Source: CAJQQK01 sp051010015 (GTDB lineage: Bacteria > Pseudomonadota > Alphaproteobacteria > Rhizobiales > Hyphomicrobiaceae). Taken from it: a DNA stretch of 37,630 nt. This document shows, piece after piece, positions 8,030-16,199 of this stretch (position 1 is its first letter; each line of letters starts with the position of its first letter). Position numbers and translations under genes: made by a program. The notes beneath the pieces were generated by a model. The model searched no databases, was not told the origin of the DNA, and saw only the letters and a list, made by a program, of their open reading frames with translations. The DNA lies in NCBI GenBank assembly GCA_051010015.1, contig JBPCVZ010000336.1:1-37630 (forward strand). Reading direction: 5' to 3'.

Positions 8030-9070
8030 TCATGAGCGCTCCAATACCTCAACCCAGAGCGGGCCGGCGCCGGTTGTGACCGTGGATTTGTGATCGAGGT
8101 CGCCGGTTGCCGGATCGATGGCGTAGCAGGCGACGCGATCTGATTTCTCACCGGCCACGATGAGGTATCGACCGGACGGCGCAATCGTGAAATTGCGCGG
8201 GCAGGCTTCTGTTGGCCAAGTGCCGCGTTTGGTGAGGTGGCCGGTGTCCGGATTGATCGTGTGCAGCGCCAGCGTGCTCGACGTGCGCTCGCTCGTGAAA
8301 AGGAAGTGGCCGTCTGGTGTGACGAGGATCTGGGCGCCCCATGGCTTGCCGTCGAAATCCCTTGGGAGGAAGTCGGTCGTCCCGGACTGAGTGAGCGTTC
8401 CGTTGGTCGAATCGAGGGTGAAGGCGGCAACGGTGCCGTTCTCCTCGTTAAGGAGATAGGCGAAGCGCCCGGTCGGATGGTGTGCGATGTGGCGAGGTGC
8501 GGCGCCCCCGGGTTGGTCGATGTGTGCCGGCTCGTTTTCGCTGAAGCGGCCGGTGGCGGCCTCGAATTTCAGCTGCAAGACGAGGTCAGCACCGAGATTC
8601 GGCACGAACGCGAACTGGTTGGTTGTATCCGTGGTGACCTGGTGCGCTTTACTTGGCACGGAAAGAATCTGCGTTGCTTCCGCGCACAACTGGCCGCCGG
8701 CTTCGATTGCATGCGATGCGATCAAGTCGTTGGCGACGGATGCACCGAGTAGATGTTGGCCACTGCGATCGACGGTGATGTGTGACATGCGGCCGGGCGC
8801 CTGGATCGTTGCGACATGACCGAGTGAGCCGCTCGCGGAATCGATACAGTAGGTGGCGTATTGTGGTTGAGCGCCACCGTCGACGTTGGTCGAGACGGCG
8901 GCATAAAGGTGCCGGCGATCAGGGGCGATGGCGAGCGGCATACCGTCGCCGGGGAGAGCGACCTTATCGACGGGAGAGAGCGCGCCGCTGGTCCGGTCGA
9001 GCGCCAGGATCTCGATGCAATTGCCTTTCGAGCACGAGACGTAGACGATATCTTGGGAGGCTTGGGACAT
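8030..9070 (-). CDS. pgl: 6-phosphogluconolactonase, beta-propeller type
   Basis: A 346-residue seven-bladed beta-propeller of the lactonase (YbhE/Pgl) family. It hydrolyses 6-phosphogluconolactone to 6-phosphogluconate. Repeated blade motifs include APDRRHLYAA, GAAPRHIAHHPTGRFAYLLNE, LVTPDGHFLFTSER and CPRNFTIAPSGRYLIVAGE, which match the family in order. It lies between an LLM gene (19 bases upstream) and gnd. As Fgd produces 6-phosphogluconolactone, this enzyme is the natural next step. The propeller family also holds carboxymuconate cyclases, but the neighbours make the sugar lactonase role much more likely. Confidence 0.88.
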   Translation of the reverse strand: MSQASQDIVYVSCSKGNCIEILALDRTSGALSPVDKVALPGDGMPLAIAPDRRHLYAAVSTNVDGGAQPQYATYCIDSASGSLGHVATIQAPGRMSHITVDRSGQHLLGASVANDLIASHAIEAGGQLCAEATQILSVPSKAHQVTTDTTNQFAFVPNLGADLVLQLKFEAATGRFSENEPAHIDQPGGAAPRHIAHHPTGRFAYLLNEENGTVAAFTLDSTNGTLTQSGTTDFLPRDFDGKPWGAQILVTPDGHFLFTSERTSSTLALHTINPDTGHLTKRGTWPTEACPRNFTIAPSGRYLIVAGEKSDRVACYAIDPATGDLDHKSTVTTGAGPLWVEVLERS

Positions 9071-9089
9071 TGCGTTGCTGGCGGCGCCT

Positions 9090-10052
9090 CTAGGAATTGA
9101 CGAGTGGCACGACGTCTTCCGCGAACTTTTGCATTGCGTCGGTCATTTCGCTGAGGCTCGAAGCCGGAAATGACGTGTTGAAATGCGTGAGACCGAGCGC
9201 CTTGAAGGCGCGCATGTCTGCCGCGATCTGTTCGGGTGTGCCGGTCATGATGCGGCGCGGCGTGTCCTGGCCCGGTTGAGCTTCCCACTCGAGCGGTGAC
9301 AGGACGACATAGGCGATGTCGACGGTCGCCGGATCGCGGCCGTGCTTTTCGGCCATGGCGCGCATCTTGGTGATTCCGTCGGCGAGTCGATCGGGTGTGT
9401 CGAGGCGATGCTTGGGATTGCGCGATCCGGGATACCAGGCGTCGCCAAGCTTGGCGGTGCGGCGCAGCGCCGGGTTGCTCTCGCCGCCGACCCAGATCGG
9501 AATGCTTTTCCCGTTGGCAGGCTTGGGGGCGAACAGGATGCTGTCGAAATTGACGAACTCCCCTTTGAAGGACGGCTCAGCGTTTGACCACAGCTCCTTG
9601 AAGGCTGTGATGTATTCGTCGGTGACTTTACCGCGGGCGTCATAGGGGTCGGTCTGAAGGGCTTCGAACTCCTCTCGAAGCCAGCCGGCGCCAACGCCGA
9701 AGATGATGCGGCCGTTCGAGAGCTGATCGGCCGTCGCCAGGATTTTCGCGGTCAGCAAGGCGGGCCGGTGGGGAACGACGGTGACGGAGGTGACCAGTTG
9801 CAGCTTTTCCGTGCAACCGGCCAGGAAAGCCAGCGTTGTGAGTTGCTCGAGGCTGAAGCCGTCGGGCGTGGCCGTCTCCCATTTGCCGCCCTCGCTGTAA
9901 GGATATGTCGAGCCTATCTGAGATGGTACGACGACGTGATCGCTGACGCTGAGAAAATCGAAATCGAGCTTCTCGCCGAGTCGGGCGACGGTCAGGTAGG
10001 CTTCGCGCGTGCCCATGGTGCCGCGGGCGCCGGTGTTGATGCCAAGTTTCAT
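9090..10052 (-). CDS. LLM-class F420-dependent oxidoreductase inside the F420 operon
   Basis: A 320-residue luciferase-like TIM barrel. It begins MKLGINTGARGT, has SVSDHVVVP on the first flavin loop, TSVTVVPHRPALLTAK, the family motif DQLSNGRIIFGVGAGWLREEF near residue 120, and IPIWVGGESNPALRR. These match the F420-dependent LLM subgroup. It sits between fbiC (31 bases) and the lactonase (19 bases), so it is transcribed with cofactor synthesis. It lacks the Fgd-type SDHFQPWRH and phosphate-binding pattern and is therefore unlikely to be a second glucose-6-phosphate dehydrogenase. Substrate unknown. Confidence 0.87.
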   Translation of the reverse strand: MKLGINTGARGTMGTREAYLTVARLGEKLDFDFLSVSDHVVVPSQIGSTYPYSEGGKWETATPDGFSLEQLTTLAFLAGCTEKLQLVTSVTVVPHRPALLTAKILATADQLSNGRIIFGVGAGWLREEFEALQTDPYDARGKVTDEYITAFKELWSNAEPSFKGEFVNFDSILFAPKPANGKSIPIWVGGESNPALRRTAKLGDAWYPGSRNPKHRLDTPDRLADGITKMRAMAEKHGRDPATVDIAYVVLSPLEWEAQPGQDTPRRIMTGTPEQIAADMRAFKALGLTHFNTSFPASSLSEMTDAMQKFAEDVVPLVNS

Positions 10053-10083
10053 GTGTACTGGCCTTTCCTGTCGGATGTGCGCC

Positions 10084-12522
10084 CTATGAGGCTTCGGAGC
10101 GCATGTATTCTTTGGCAGGTGTGTTGACGGCTTCCGTGATGGGAGCGGCGTTGAACGACTGCGCCACGCGTTCCGCCGGCGGCTCGCCGTAAGACGTCGT
10201 GCGCTGGCGTGGGTTGCGGCCCAGGCTCTTGATCAGATCATCCATTGCCGCGGGAGAGAATTCCTGGCCGTGTTCGGCACCGGCGGCGCGGGTGATCGTC
10301 TCGTTCATGAGGATGCCGCCGAGGTCGTTGGCGCCGGCGTTGAGACAGGCGGCGGCGCCGTCCGGACCCATCTTGACCCATGAGGTCTGGATGTTCGGGA
10401 TATGCGGATGGAGCGCGAGCCTTGCGACGGCGTGCATCAGGACGGCTTCGCGGTAGGTTGGCCCTGGGCGTGCGTTGCCCTTGAGGTAGACCGGCGCCTC
10501 GTGCGGCACGAATGGAAGCGGCACGAACTCGGTGAAGCCACCGGTACGGGCTTGCAGGTCGCGCACGCGGATGAGATGGCGTGCCCAATGAACCGGCTGG
10601 TCGACATGGCCGAACATGATCGTGGCAGTGGACTTGAGACCGATGCCGTGTGCGGTCTCCATCACCTCGAGCCATTGCGCGGTATTGATCTTGTCCGGGC
10701 AAATGATGGCGCGGACTTCGTCGTCGAGGATTTCCGCAGCCGTGCCCGGAAGCGAGTTGAGGCCGGCTTCTTTCAACTGCAGCAGGAACGCATGCAAGCT
10801 CAATCCGCTGGTCTCGGCGCCCTGCCAGACTTCCAATGGAGAGAACGCATGGATGTGCATGTTCGGTAGCGTGGCTTTGATGCGCCGGCAGATGTCGAGG
10901 TAGGTCTTGCCGGTGTATTGCGGGTGAATGCCGCCCTGCAGGCAAACCTCGGTGGCGCCGCGCGCCCAAGCCTCGGTTGCGCGCCGTTCGATCTCATCCA
11001 GATCGAGGACATACGGTCGCCCACGCAGGTTTTCGCTCATCTTGCCTTTCGAAAAGGCGCAGAACTGGCACTTGAAATAGCAAACATTGGTGTAGTTGAT
11101 GTTGCGGTTGACGACATAGGAGACCGTGTCACCGGCCATTGCGCGGCGCAGGTCATCGGCCGCCTGGGTGAGGGCGTCGACTTCGGGGCCGCGCGCAGTG
11201 AACAGGCGGAGGATCTCCGTTTCGCTGAGGGCCTTGCCGGCAAGCGCCCGATCGATAATCGCAGTGAAGCCGGGGCCGACTACGATCGGCTTGCGCGCCA
11301 AACGGTGTGGCGCGGCGCTATCTACCGGGGCGTTGACGACACCGGTTGCCCATTTACTGTCACGCGCGAAACCAGAGGCGTCGATCTTGTCGTGAACAGA
11401 CGTTGCCAGGGATTTGGCGACCCACCGTTGGGTGTCGTGGGCATAGGCGGGATAGATCGCGAGGCGCTGCACCAGTTCCTTGCCACAGGCACGGGTTTGG
11501 TCCTCCAAGGCCTGCAGGCCGGGCCATGGCGCTTCCGGGTTGACGTGATCGGGCGTGACGGGTGAGACGCCACCCCAGTCGTTGATGCCGCTCTGAACCA
11601 GTTTGTCCAACATGCCGGGACTAAGGTTGGGTGGCGCCTGGATGTTCATGTCCGGGCCGAACAGGATACGGGCGACCGCGAGGGTCCATTGGTGATCCTC
11701 GATCGAAGGCTCTTGGGCGTCGGCCATCTTGGTCTCGGCCTTGGCGCGGAAGTTCTGGACGATGATTTCCTGGATGTGACCGTGGCGATCGTGCAGGTCA
11801 CGTAGAGCGAGCAGCGCTTCGATACGTTCGAGGCGGGTTTCGCCGATACCGATCAGGATGCCGGATGTGAACGGAACCGCGTGCTGGCCGGCGGCCTCGA
11901 TCGTTGCGAGCCGCACGGTCGGAATCTTGTCGGGTGAACCAAAATGTGGACCGCCGCGCTCGGACAAGCGCTCGGACGCCGTCTCGAGCATGATGCCTTG
12001 CGAAACGGAAATCTCGCGCAGCATGGCAATTTCGTCTGGCGTCATGATGCCCGGATTGACGTGCGGCAGCAGGCCGGTTTCACGGTGGACCAGGCCGGAC
12101 ACGTGCGCGAGGTATTCGAGCGTGGTCTTGAAGCCGAATTGGGCAAGTTCCTCGCGGGCGACCCGATAGCGCAACTCCGGCTTGTCGCCAAGCGTGAAGA
12201 GCGCCTCCTGACAGCCAGCAAGCTTGCCCCGGCGCGCGATCTCGACCACCTCGTCCGGCGTCAAGTAGCCGCGTGCGCCTTTCCTAGGCGGGTGCGCGAA
12301 GGTGCAGTAGTGGCAGACATCGCGACATAGCTTGGTCAGCGGAATGAAGACTTTTCGGGAATAGGAAACGATGTCGCCGTGACCGCGATCGCGAATCGTG
12401 CGGGCAGCGTCGAGAAGCGGGCCAAGATCATCGAATTGGCTGAGCGTGACCGCATCAAGATGAGAAGGTCGCGAACCGCGCAGGGCAGCGTCAATGATGG
12501 TGTCGGCAGATACCGAATTCAT
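10084..12522 (-). CDS. fbiC: FO synthase, fused CofG-CofH (FbiC type)
   Basis: An 812-residue fusion of two radical SAM enzymes that make the deazaflavin chromophore FO from tyrosine and 5-amino-6-ribitylamino-uracil. The N-terminal CofG-like half has its cluster cysteines at C66, C70 and C73 (CRDVCHYC); the C-terminal CofH-like half has C481, C485 and C488 (CYFKCQFC). The order CofG then CofH and the total length match mycobacterial FbiC rather than the separate archaeal proteins. Its ATG overlaps the cofC stop by 4 bases. A fused FO synthase is best known from Actinobacteria, so the gene may have entered this lineage by transfer. Confidence 0.96.
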   Translation of the reverse strand: MNSVSADTIIDAALRGSRPSHLDAVTLSQFDDLGPLLDAARTIRDRGHGDIVSYSRKVFIPLTKLCRDVCHYCTFAHPPRKGARGYLTPDEVVEIARRGKLAGCQEALFTLGDKPELRYRVAREELAQFGFKTTLEYLAHVSGLVHRETGLLPHVNPGIMTPDEIAMLREISVSQGIMLETASERLSERGGPHFGSPDKIPTVRLATIEAAGQHAVPFTSGILIGIGETRLERIEALLALRDLHDRHGHIQEIIVQNFRAKAETKMADAQEPSIEDHQWTLAVARILFGPDMNIQAPPNLSPGMLDKLVQSGINDWGGVSPVTPDHVNPEAPWPGLQALEDQTRACGKELVQRLAIYPAYAHDTQRWVAKSLATSVHDKIDASGFARDSKWATGVVNAPVDSAAPHRLARKPIVVGPGFTAIIDRALAGKALSETEILRLFTARGPEVDALTQAADDLRRAMAGDTVSYVVNRNINYTNVCYFKCQFCAFSKGKMSENLRGRPYVLDLDEIERRATEAWARGATEVCLQGGIHPQYTGKTYLDICRRIKATLPNMHIHAFSPLEVWQGAETSGLSLHAFLLQLKEAGLNSLPGTAAEILDDEVRAIICPDKINTAQWLEVMETAHGIGLKSTATIMFGHVDQPVHWARHLIRVRDLQARTGGFTEFVPLPFVPHEAPVYLKGNARPGPTYREAVLMHAVARLALHPHIPNIQTSWVKMGPDGAAACLNAGANDLGGILMNETITRAAGAEHGQEFSPAAMDDLIKSLGRNPRQRTTSYGEPPAERVAQSFNAAPITEAVNTPAKEYMRSEAS

Positions 12523-13199
12523 GCAACGGTCTCCCGGGTAATGCCGTCGGCGGTGAGGCTAATGCTGTGCAGAAATCGCGTGGCGCGGGAACGCCCACCC
12601 GGGTCGCGTCGTAACAGCCGTTGGATATCTTCCGGCGTGTCGACATCGGTTGCGATGCCGGTGAATTCTTTGACGAGGGGTTCGATGCCGGACTTTCTTG
12701 CGGCCTCTAGGTGTGGGTAGAAGCTGTTGTCACCGAAACGTAAGGGCACGGCCAGCGGTGGCGTGCAGGCTACCGCGTTCGAGCCTTTTTTGTCGCTGGC
12801 GGGAACGATCGTGAAGCCGTGCGATCGTTCATGAGCGTCAAGCACCTTGGTTATCTCTTCAGTGGCGAGTAGCGGGATGTCGCCGGGCATGGTGAGCATG
12901 CCGCGTGCACCTTCGTCAGCCAGACGCCTGCGCCCGCCATCGACCGCGCCGGTGTGACCATCGTGAGCCCCATCTTCAATGACGCGCATGCCGAATCGGT
13001 CGGCACAGGCCCTGGCGAACGGATCAATCGTTACAAGCGCGCAGGGCGCGCGGTCGCGCAGCGGGGCAATGGCATCGAGCACGTCTTCGAGCATGACGTG
13101 CGCCAGTTGGCGGCGCTGATCCTGCGAAAGCAGTTCGCCGAGCCGTTGCTTCGACTGCGACGTATCCTTGACCGGCACGATGATCCAGAACGCGCTCAT
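12519..13199 (-). CDS. cofC: CofC guanylyltransferase (2-phospholactate / PEP / 3-phosphoglycerate)
   Basis: A 226-residue nucleotidyltransferase that activates a three-carbon phospho-acid with GTP for F420 assembly. It starts with the typical IIVPVKDTSQSKQRL, has MPGDIPLL at the metal-binding centre and ends with FGDNSFYPHLEAARK and DVDTPEDIQRLL, all family marks. Which acid is used (2-phospho-L-lactate, phosphoenolpyruvate or 3-phosphoglycerate) differs between lineages and cannot be read here. It follows cofD by 32 bases and overlaps fbiC by 4. Actinobacterial equivalents are called FbiD. Confidence 0.93.
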   Translation of the reverse strand: MSAFWIIVPVKDTSQSKQRLGELLSQDQRRQLAHVMLEDVLDAIAPLRDRAPCALVTIDPFARACADRFGMRVIEDGAHDGHTGAVDGGRRRLADEGARGMLTMPGDIPLLATEEITKVLDAHERSHGFTIVPASDKKGSNAVACTPPLAVPLRFGDNSFYPHLEAARKSGIEPLVKEFTGIATDVDTPEDIQRLLRRDPGGRSRATRFLHSISLTADGITRETVA

Positions 13200-13231
13200 G
13201 TGTAATTGTATCCAGGTTGATTGCTTGCCAG

Positions 13232-14197
13232 TTATGCGGTGAAGCGTTTGGCTACATCCATAACAGTTCGCGCCAGTCTATCGCGATCATCAAGCGACAC
13301 CATCATGATATCTGCGGGCACCAGCGCTGTTTCTTGCGAAACGGCTTCCAATGCCTTCATATCACGCGGATCGGCAATGTATGCATCGAGGAGGTCATTG
13401 TAGCGCTGAAGGACGGTCGCCGCACTGACGGAGTAGCCCAGTTCCCGCAGCATCTTGGCGGTTGGGCCCTTTAAGGATTGGCCGGCGATGATCGGCGATA
13501 TCGCGATAACGGGCGCGGATGCCTGTCTCAGGGCTTGACGTATACCGGTGACGGCAAGGATCGGTTCGATACTGATCAGAGGGTTGGACGGACAAATTAC
13601 GATCGCGGCGACGTCGCTGGCGCCGAGCGCATCGATCAGGCCCGGGGCAGGCTCAGCGGTCTGGCTGCCGACATAGGCGATTTCGTGCACGACCGGCTGT
13701 GCCCGGCGGCCAACGAAATAATCCTGGAAATCGAGCCAACCATCATCTGAGCGCAACCGCGTGCGCACGGGCTGGTTCGACATGGGTATGATCCGAGCGC
13801 CGACTTCAAGCGTCGCACATACGTCTGCAGTGATGGTGGTCAAGCTGTCGCCCTCGGCGAGGCGAGCGCTGCGTAGGACGTGCATGGCGAGGTCGCCGTC
13901 ACCAAGGTTGAACCAGGTCTCGCCACCGAGCGCCCGTATGGAGTCCATGAAGGTCCAGGTCTCGTCGGCCCGTCCCCAGCCGCGATCGGTGTCGCTGAGG
14001 CCTGCGAGAGTGTAGACCAGCGTGTCGATATCAGGAGAGATCGAGAGGCCCATGTGCTCGAAGTCGTCACCGGTGTTGGCGATAATGGTGAGGCTGCCTA
14101 TCGGCAGAACGCGCTTGAGGCCGAGCGCGAGCTTGGCACCGCCGATGCCGCCGGAAAGCGCGACGATTTTCTGGTGCTCGGGGCTGCCGACGCTCAT
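13232..14197 (-). CDS. cofD: CofD transferase forming F420-0 (FbiA equivalent)
   Basis: A 321-residue enzyme transferring the phospho-acid from its GDP-activated form (the CofC product) to FO, giving F420-0 or dehydro-F420-0. Hallmarks are ALSGGIGGAKLALGLKRVL near the N-terminus, the conserved ANTGDDFEHMGL, DIDTLVYTLAGL, and VICPSNPLISIEPIL near residue 200. Start ATG 14197 is chosen because it overlaps the cofE stop by 4 bases; a longer frame is an extension into cofE. Neighbours cofE and cofC confirm its role. Confidence 0.95.
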   Translation of the reverse strand: MSVGSPEHQKIVALSGGIGGAKLALGLKRVLPIGSLTIIANTGDDFEHMGLSISPDIDTLVYTLAGLSDTDRGWGRADETWTFMDSIRALGGETWFNLGDGDLAMHVLRSARLAEGDSLTTITADVCATLEVGARIIPMSNQPVRTRLRSDDGWLDFQDYFVGRRAQPVVHEIAYVGSQTAEPAPGLIDALGASDVAAIVICPSNPLISIEPILAVTGIRQALRQASAPVIAISPIIAGQSLKGPTAKMLRELGYSVSAATVLQRYNDLLDAYIADPRDMKALEAVSQETALVPADIMMVSLDDRDRLARTVMDVAKRFTA

Positions 14198-14964
14198 CGG
14201 AACAGGTCCTCGGACGGGTCGCGGACAATCTCGGCAGCATTGGTCGCCGGCCTGGACCACTCGAGTCCAGAAATGATGACAGCCGGGAGGCCTTCGGCGC
14301 CCTGCCCCATGATCAGTGATGCGGCAGCGGCAATTTCGTCGGCGAAGCCGGAAATCGATACGCCGAGTTCGCGGCCGAACAGGTCGGGTTCACCCCGCAG
14401 ATCGAGCAATGCGGGCATGCTGGCAACACCGATCGCGACACCGGCGGTGCCGGAGCGGAATGGGCGCCCGAAGCTGTCGGATATGACGACGCCGATATCG
14501 ACATCGAACCTGTCCTTGACGGCGGCGCTGAGACGGGCGGCGCTGGCATCGGGGTCGAGCGGAAGCAGGATGGCATGCTCACCCTCCTCGATGGGACCGA
14601 CATTGGACTGATCGATGCCTGCGTTGGCCATGATGAAGCCGAGCCGATGCTGAACAATCATGACGCCCGGTCGATGGCGCACGACACCCTTCGATTCCGT
14701 CAGTATGAGTTCGACAAGGCGCGGATCTTTTCCGGTTTTTTTTGCCCAGGCGCGTGCATCCGGGCGCGGTTTGACCTTGTCGAGAGGGAGTATGCGGCCC
14801 TCCGCCTTGGAGACGATCTTTTGGGCAATGACGAGCACATCCTGTGGCTTCAGGACAATAGACGCACGCACGATGGCGTCCATGATGAGTTGTGCGAGGT
14901 CATCACCCGGCCGCACGATCGGAATGCCGGGCAGCGCCGTCAGCTGGAGATTGGCGGGTGCCAT
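14194..14964 (-). CDS. cofE: Coenzyme F420-0:L-glutamate ligase (single-domain CofE)
   Basis: A 256-residue GTP-dependent ligase adding gamma-linked glutamates to F420-0. Family marks include VLVIAQKIVSKAEGR, LILTESKGVVRHRPGVMIV, the metal-binding NAGIDQSNV, and ISDSFGRPFRSGTAGVAIGV. Mycobacterial FbiB is about 450 residues and carries an extra C-terminal FMN nitroreductase domain that reduces dehydro-F420; that domain is absent here. It lies 11 bases after fgd and overlaps cofD by 4 bases. The lack of the reductase domain bears on which F420 variant this organism makes. Confidence 0.95.
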   Translation of the reverse strand: MAPANLQLTALPGIPIVRPGDDLAQLIMDAIVRASIVLKPQDVLVIAQKIVSKAEGRILPLDKVKPRPDARAWAKKTGKDPRLVELILTESKGVVRHRPGVMIVQHRLGFIMANAGIDQSNVGPIEEGEHAILLPLDPDASAARLSAAVKDRFDVDIGVVISDSFGRPFRSGTAGVAIGVASMPALLDLRGEPDLFGRELGVSISGFADEIAAAASLIMGQGAEGLPAVIISGLEWSRPATNAAEIVRDPSEDLFR

Positions 14965-14975
14965 AGCAGCGCGGC

Positions 14976-15980
14976 CTAGCCGTAGTGCTTGCGCAAACGC
15001 GGCAGGATTTCATCACCGTAAAGCTTGATGAAACGTGCCTGATCCGGGCCCGGACCATGAAAGACGAGATGGTCAAACCCCATCTTGATGTAGTGCGCGA
15101 TACGCTCAACGTGCTCATCAGGATCGGTCGAAACGATCCATCGCGAGGCGGCGCGCTCGACCGGCAAGGCGTCCGACAGCTTTTCCATTTCGAGTGGATC
15201 TTCGACGGACATCTTTTCTTCCGCCGAGAGTGCCAAGGCGGCCCAGTGGCGGGTATCCTGCATGGCGCGGTCGTGATCGGTGTCGAAGGAAACCTTCACC
15301 TCGATCATGCGCTCGATAGAATCCTTCGGCCGGTCGTTGATCTCGAGTCCCGCCTCGACGCCGGGAAGCAGCTTTTCGAGATAAAGTTCGTCCGGCTTGC
15401 CGCTGGTGCAGATGAAACCGTCGCCGGCGCGACCGGCATACTTGGCAACCATCGGCCCGCCCGCGGCGACAAAGATCGGCACCGGCGTGTCGGGACGGTC
15501 GTAGATGGTGGCGCTTTCCGTCTTATAATACTCGCCCTCGAACGTGACGCGATCCTCTGCCCAGAGCTGCTTGATCAGGCGCACGGACTCACGGAATCGC
15601 GCGAAGCGCTCCTTCATTGCCGGCCATTCCATGCCGGTTGCAGGCACTTCGTTGAGGCCTTCACCGGTGCCGATGCCGAGAATGATGCGACCGGGGAACA
15701 TGGTGCCCATGGTGCCGAAAGCCTGCGCTACGATCGAAGGGTGATATCGGAACGTTGGTGTGAGCACGCTGGTGCCGATCTGGATGCGCGAGGTTTTTGC
15801 TCCCATCGCGCCCATCAGCGCCAGGGAATAGGGCGCGTGGCCGTTGGTGTGGCGCCAGGGCTGGAAGTGGTCGCTAAGGAACACGCTGTCGAAGCCGGCG
15901 GCCTCAGCCTGGCCGGTGAAATCGAGCAACTGGCTGCCGGAAAACTGCTCAGCTGATGCCTTGTAGCCAAGTTTGAGCAC
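14976..15980 (-). CDS. fgd: F420-dependent glucose-6-phosphate dehydrogenase
   Basis: A 334-residue LLM enzyme oxidising glucose-6-phosphate to 6-phosphogluconolactone while reducing F420. From memory of mycobacterial Fgd1, it aligns from start to end: KLGYKASAEQF, SDHFQPWRH, GTSVLTPTFRY, KYAGRAGDGFICTSGK, ALPVERAASRWIV and NHLVFH-like DHLVFHGPG. Active-site equivalents are present: H38 and W42 (Fgd1 H40, W44), E107 (E109), T192 (T195), and the phosphate-binding K195, K256 and R280 (K198, K259, R283). Start GTG 15980 follows GGAGG by eight bases. It is the first gene of the F420 operon, followed 11 bases later by cofE. A related F420-dependent sugar-phosphate dehydrogenase is the main alternative. 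Confidence 0.95.
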   Translation of the reverse strand: MLKLGYKASAEQFSGSQLLDFTGQAEAAGFDSVFLSDHFQPWRHTNGHAPYSLALMGAMGAKTSRIQIGTSVLTPTFRYHPSIVAQAFGTMGTMFPGRIILGIGTGEGLNEVPATGMEWPAMKERFARFRESVRLIKQLWAEDRVTFEGEYYKTESATIYDRPDTPVPIFVAAGGPMVAKYAGRAGDGFICTSGKPDELYLEKLLPGVEAGLEINDRPKDSIERMIEVKVSFDTDHDRAMQDTRHWAALALSAEEKMSVEDPLEMEKLSDALPVERAASRWIVSTDPDEHVERIAHYIKMGFDHLVFHGPGPDQARFIKLYGDEILPRLRKHYG

Positions 15981-16057
15981 GTGATGTGCCTCCGTTTCAT
16001 GGATCGAGATCTGATTGCTGACGCACCGATGACTGAGGCGGTCCGGGATTTGGCCGG

Positions 16058-16086
16058 ATCATAATGGACATGCGGCTGACGTCCAA
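16058..16086 (-). promoter_or_regulatory. Candidate promoter of the F420 operon (TTGGAC-N17-TATGAT)
   Basis: Reading the minus strand, TTGGAC (16086-16081) is separated by exactly 17 bases from TATGAT (16063-16058), which matches the TATAAT consensus at five of six positions. It lies about 80 bases upstream of the fgd GTG start, pointing into the operon. The -35 match is only partial. The 219-base divergent region (15981-16199) also contains ACGAT-GATG-ATCGT (16110-16123), a small dyad that could be an operator. Confidence 0.4.
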
Positions 16087-16199
16087 TAGGTCTGAAGACA
16101 CCACTTGTTACGATGATGATCGTTGTATTGGATCAGTTGCTCACCTAACCTTCTCCATAGGACAACGGATCTACTCCTTACGAACTTTGAGGGAATTCT

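Noticed and set aside
9090..10052. Second Fgd candidate next to pgl and gnd
   Set aside because: Its location invites this, but it lacks the SDHFQPWRH loop and the Fgd phosphate-binding pattern, all of which are in the 14976-15980 protein.
16105..16133. TTGTTA-N17-TTGGAT as promoter of the plus-strand LLM gene
   Set aside because: Spacing is right but the -10 match is poor; too weak to list.
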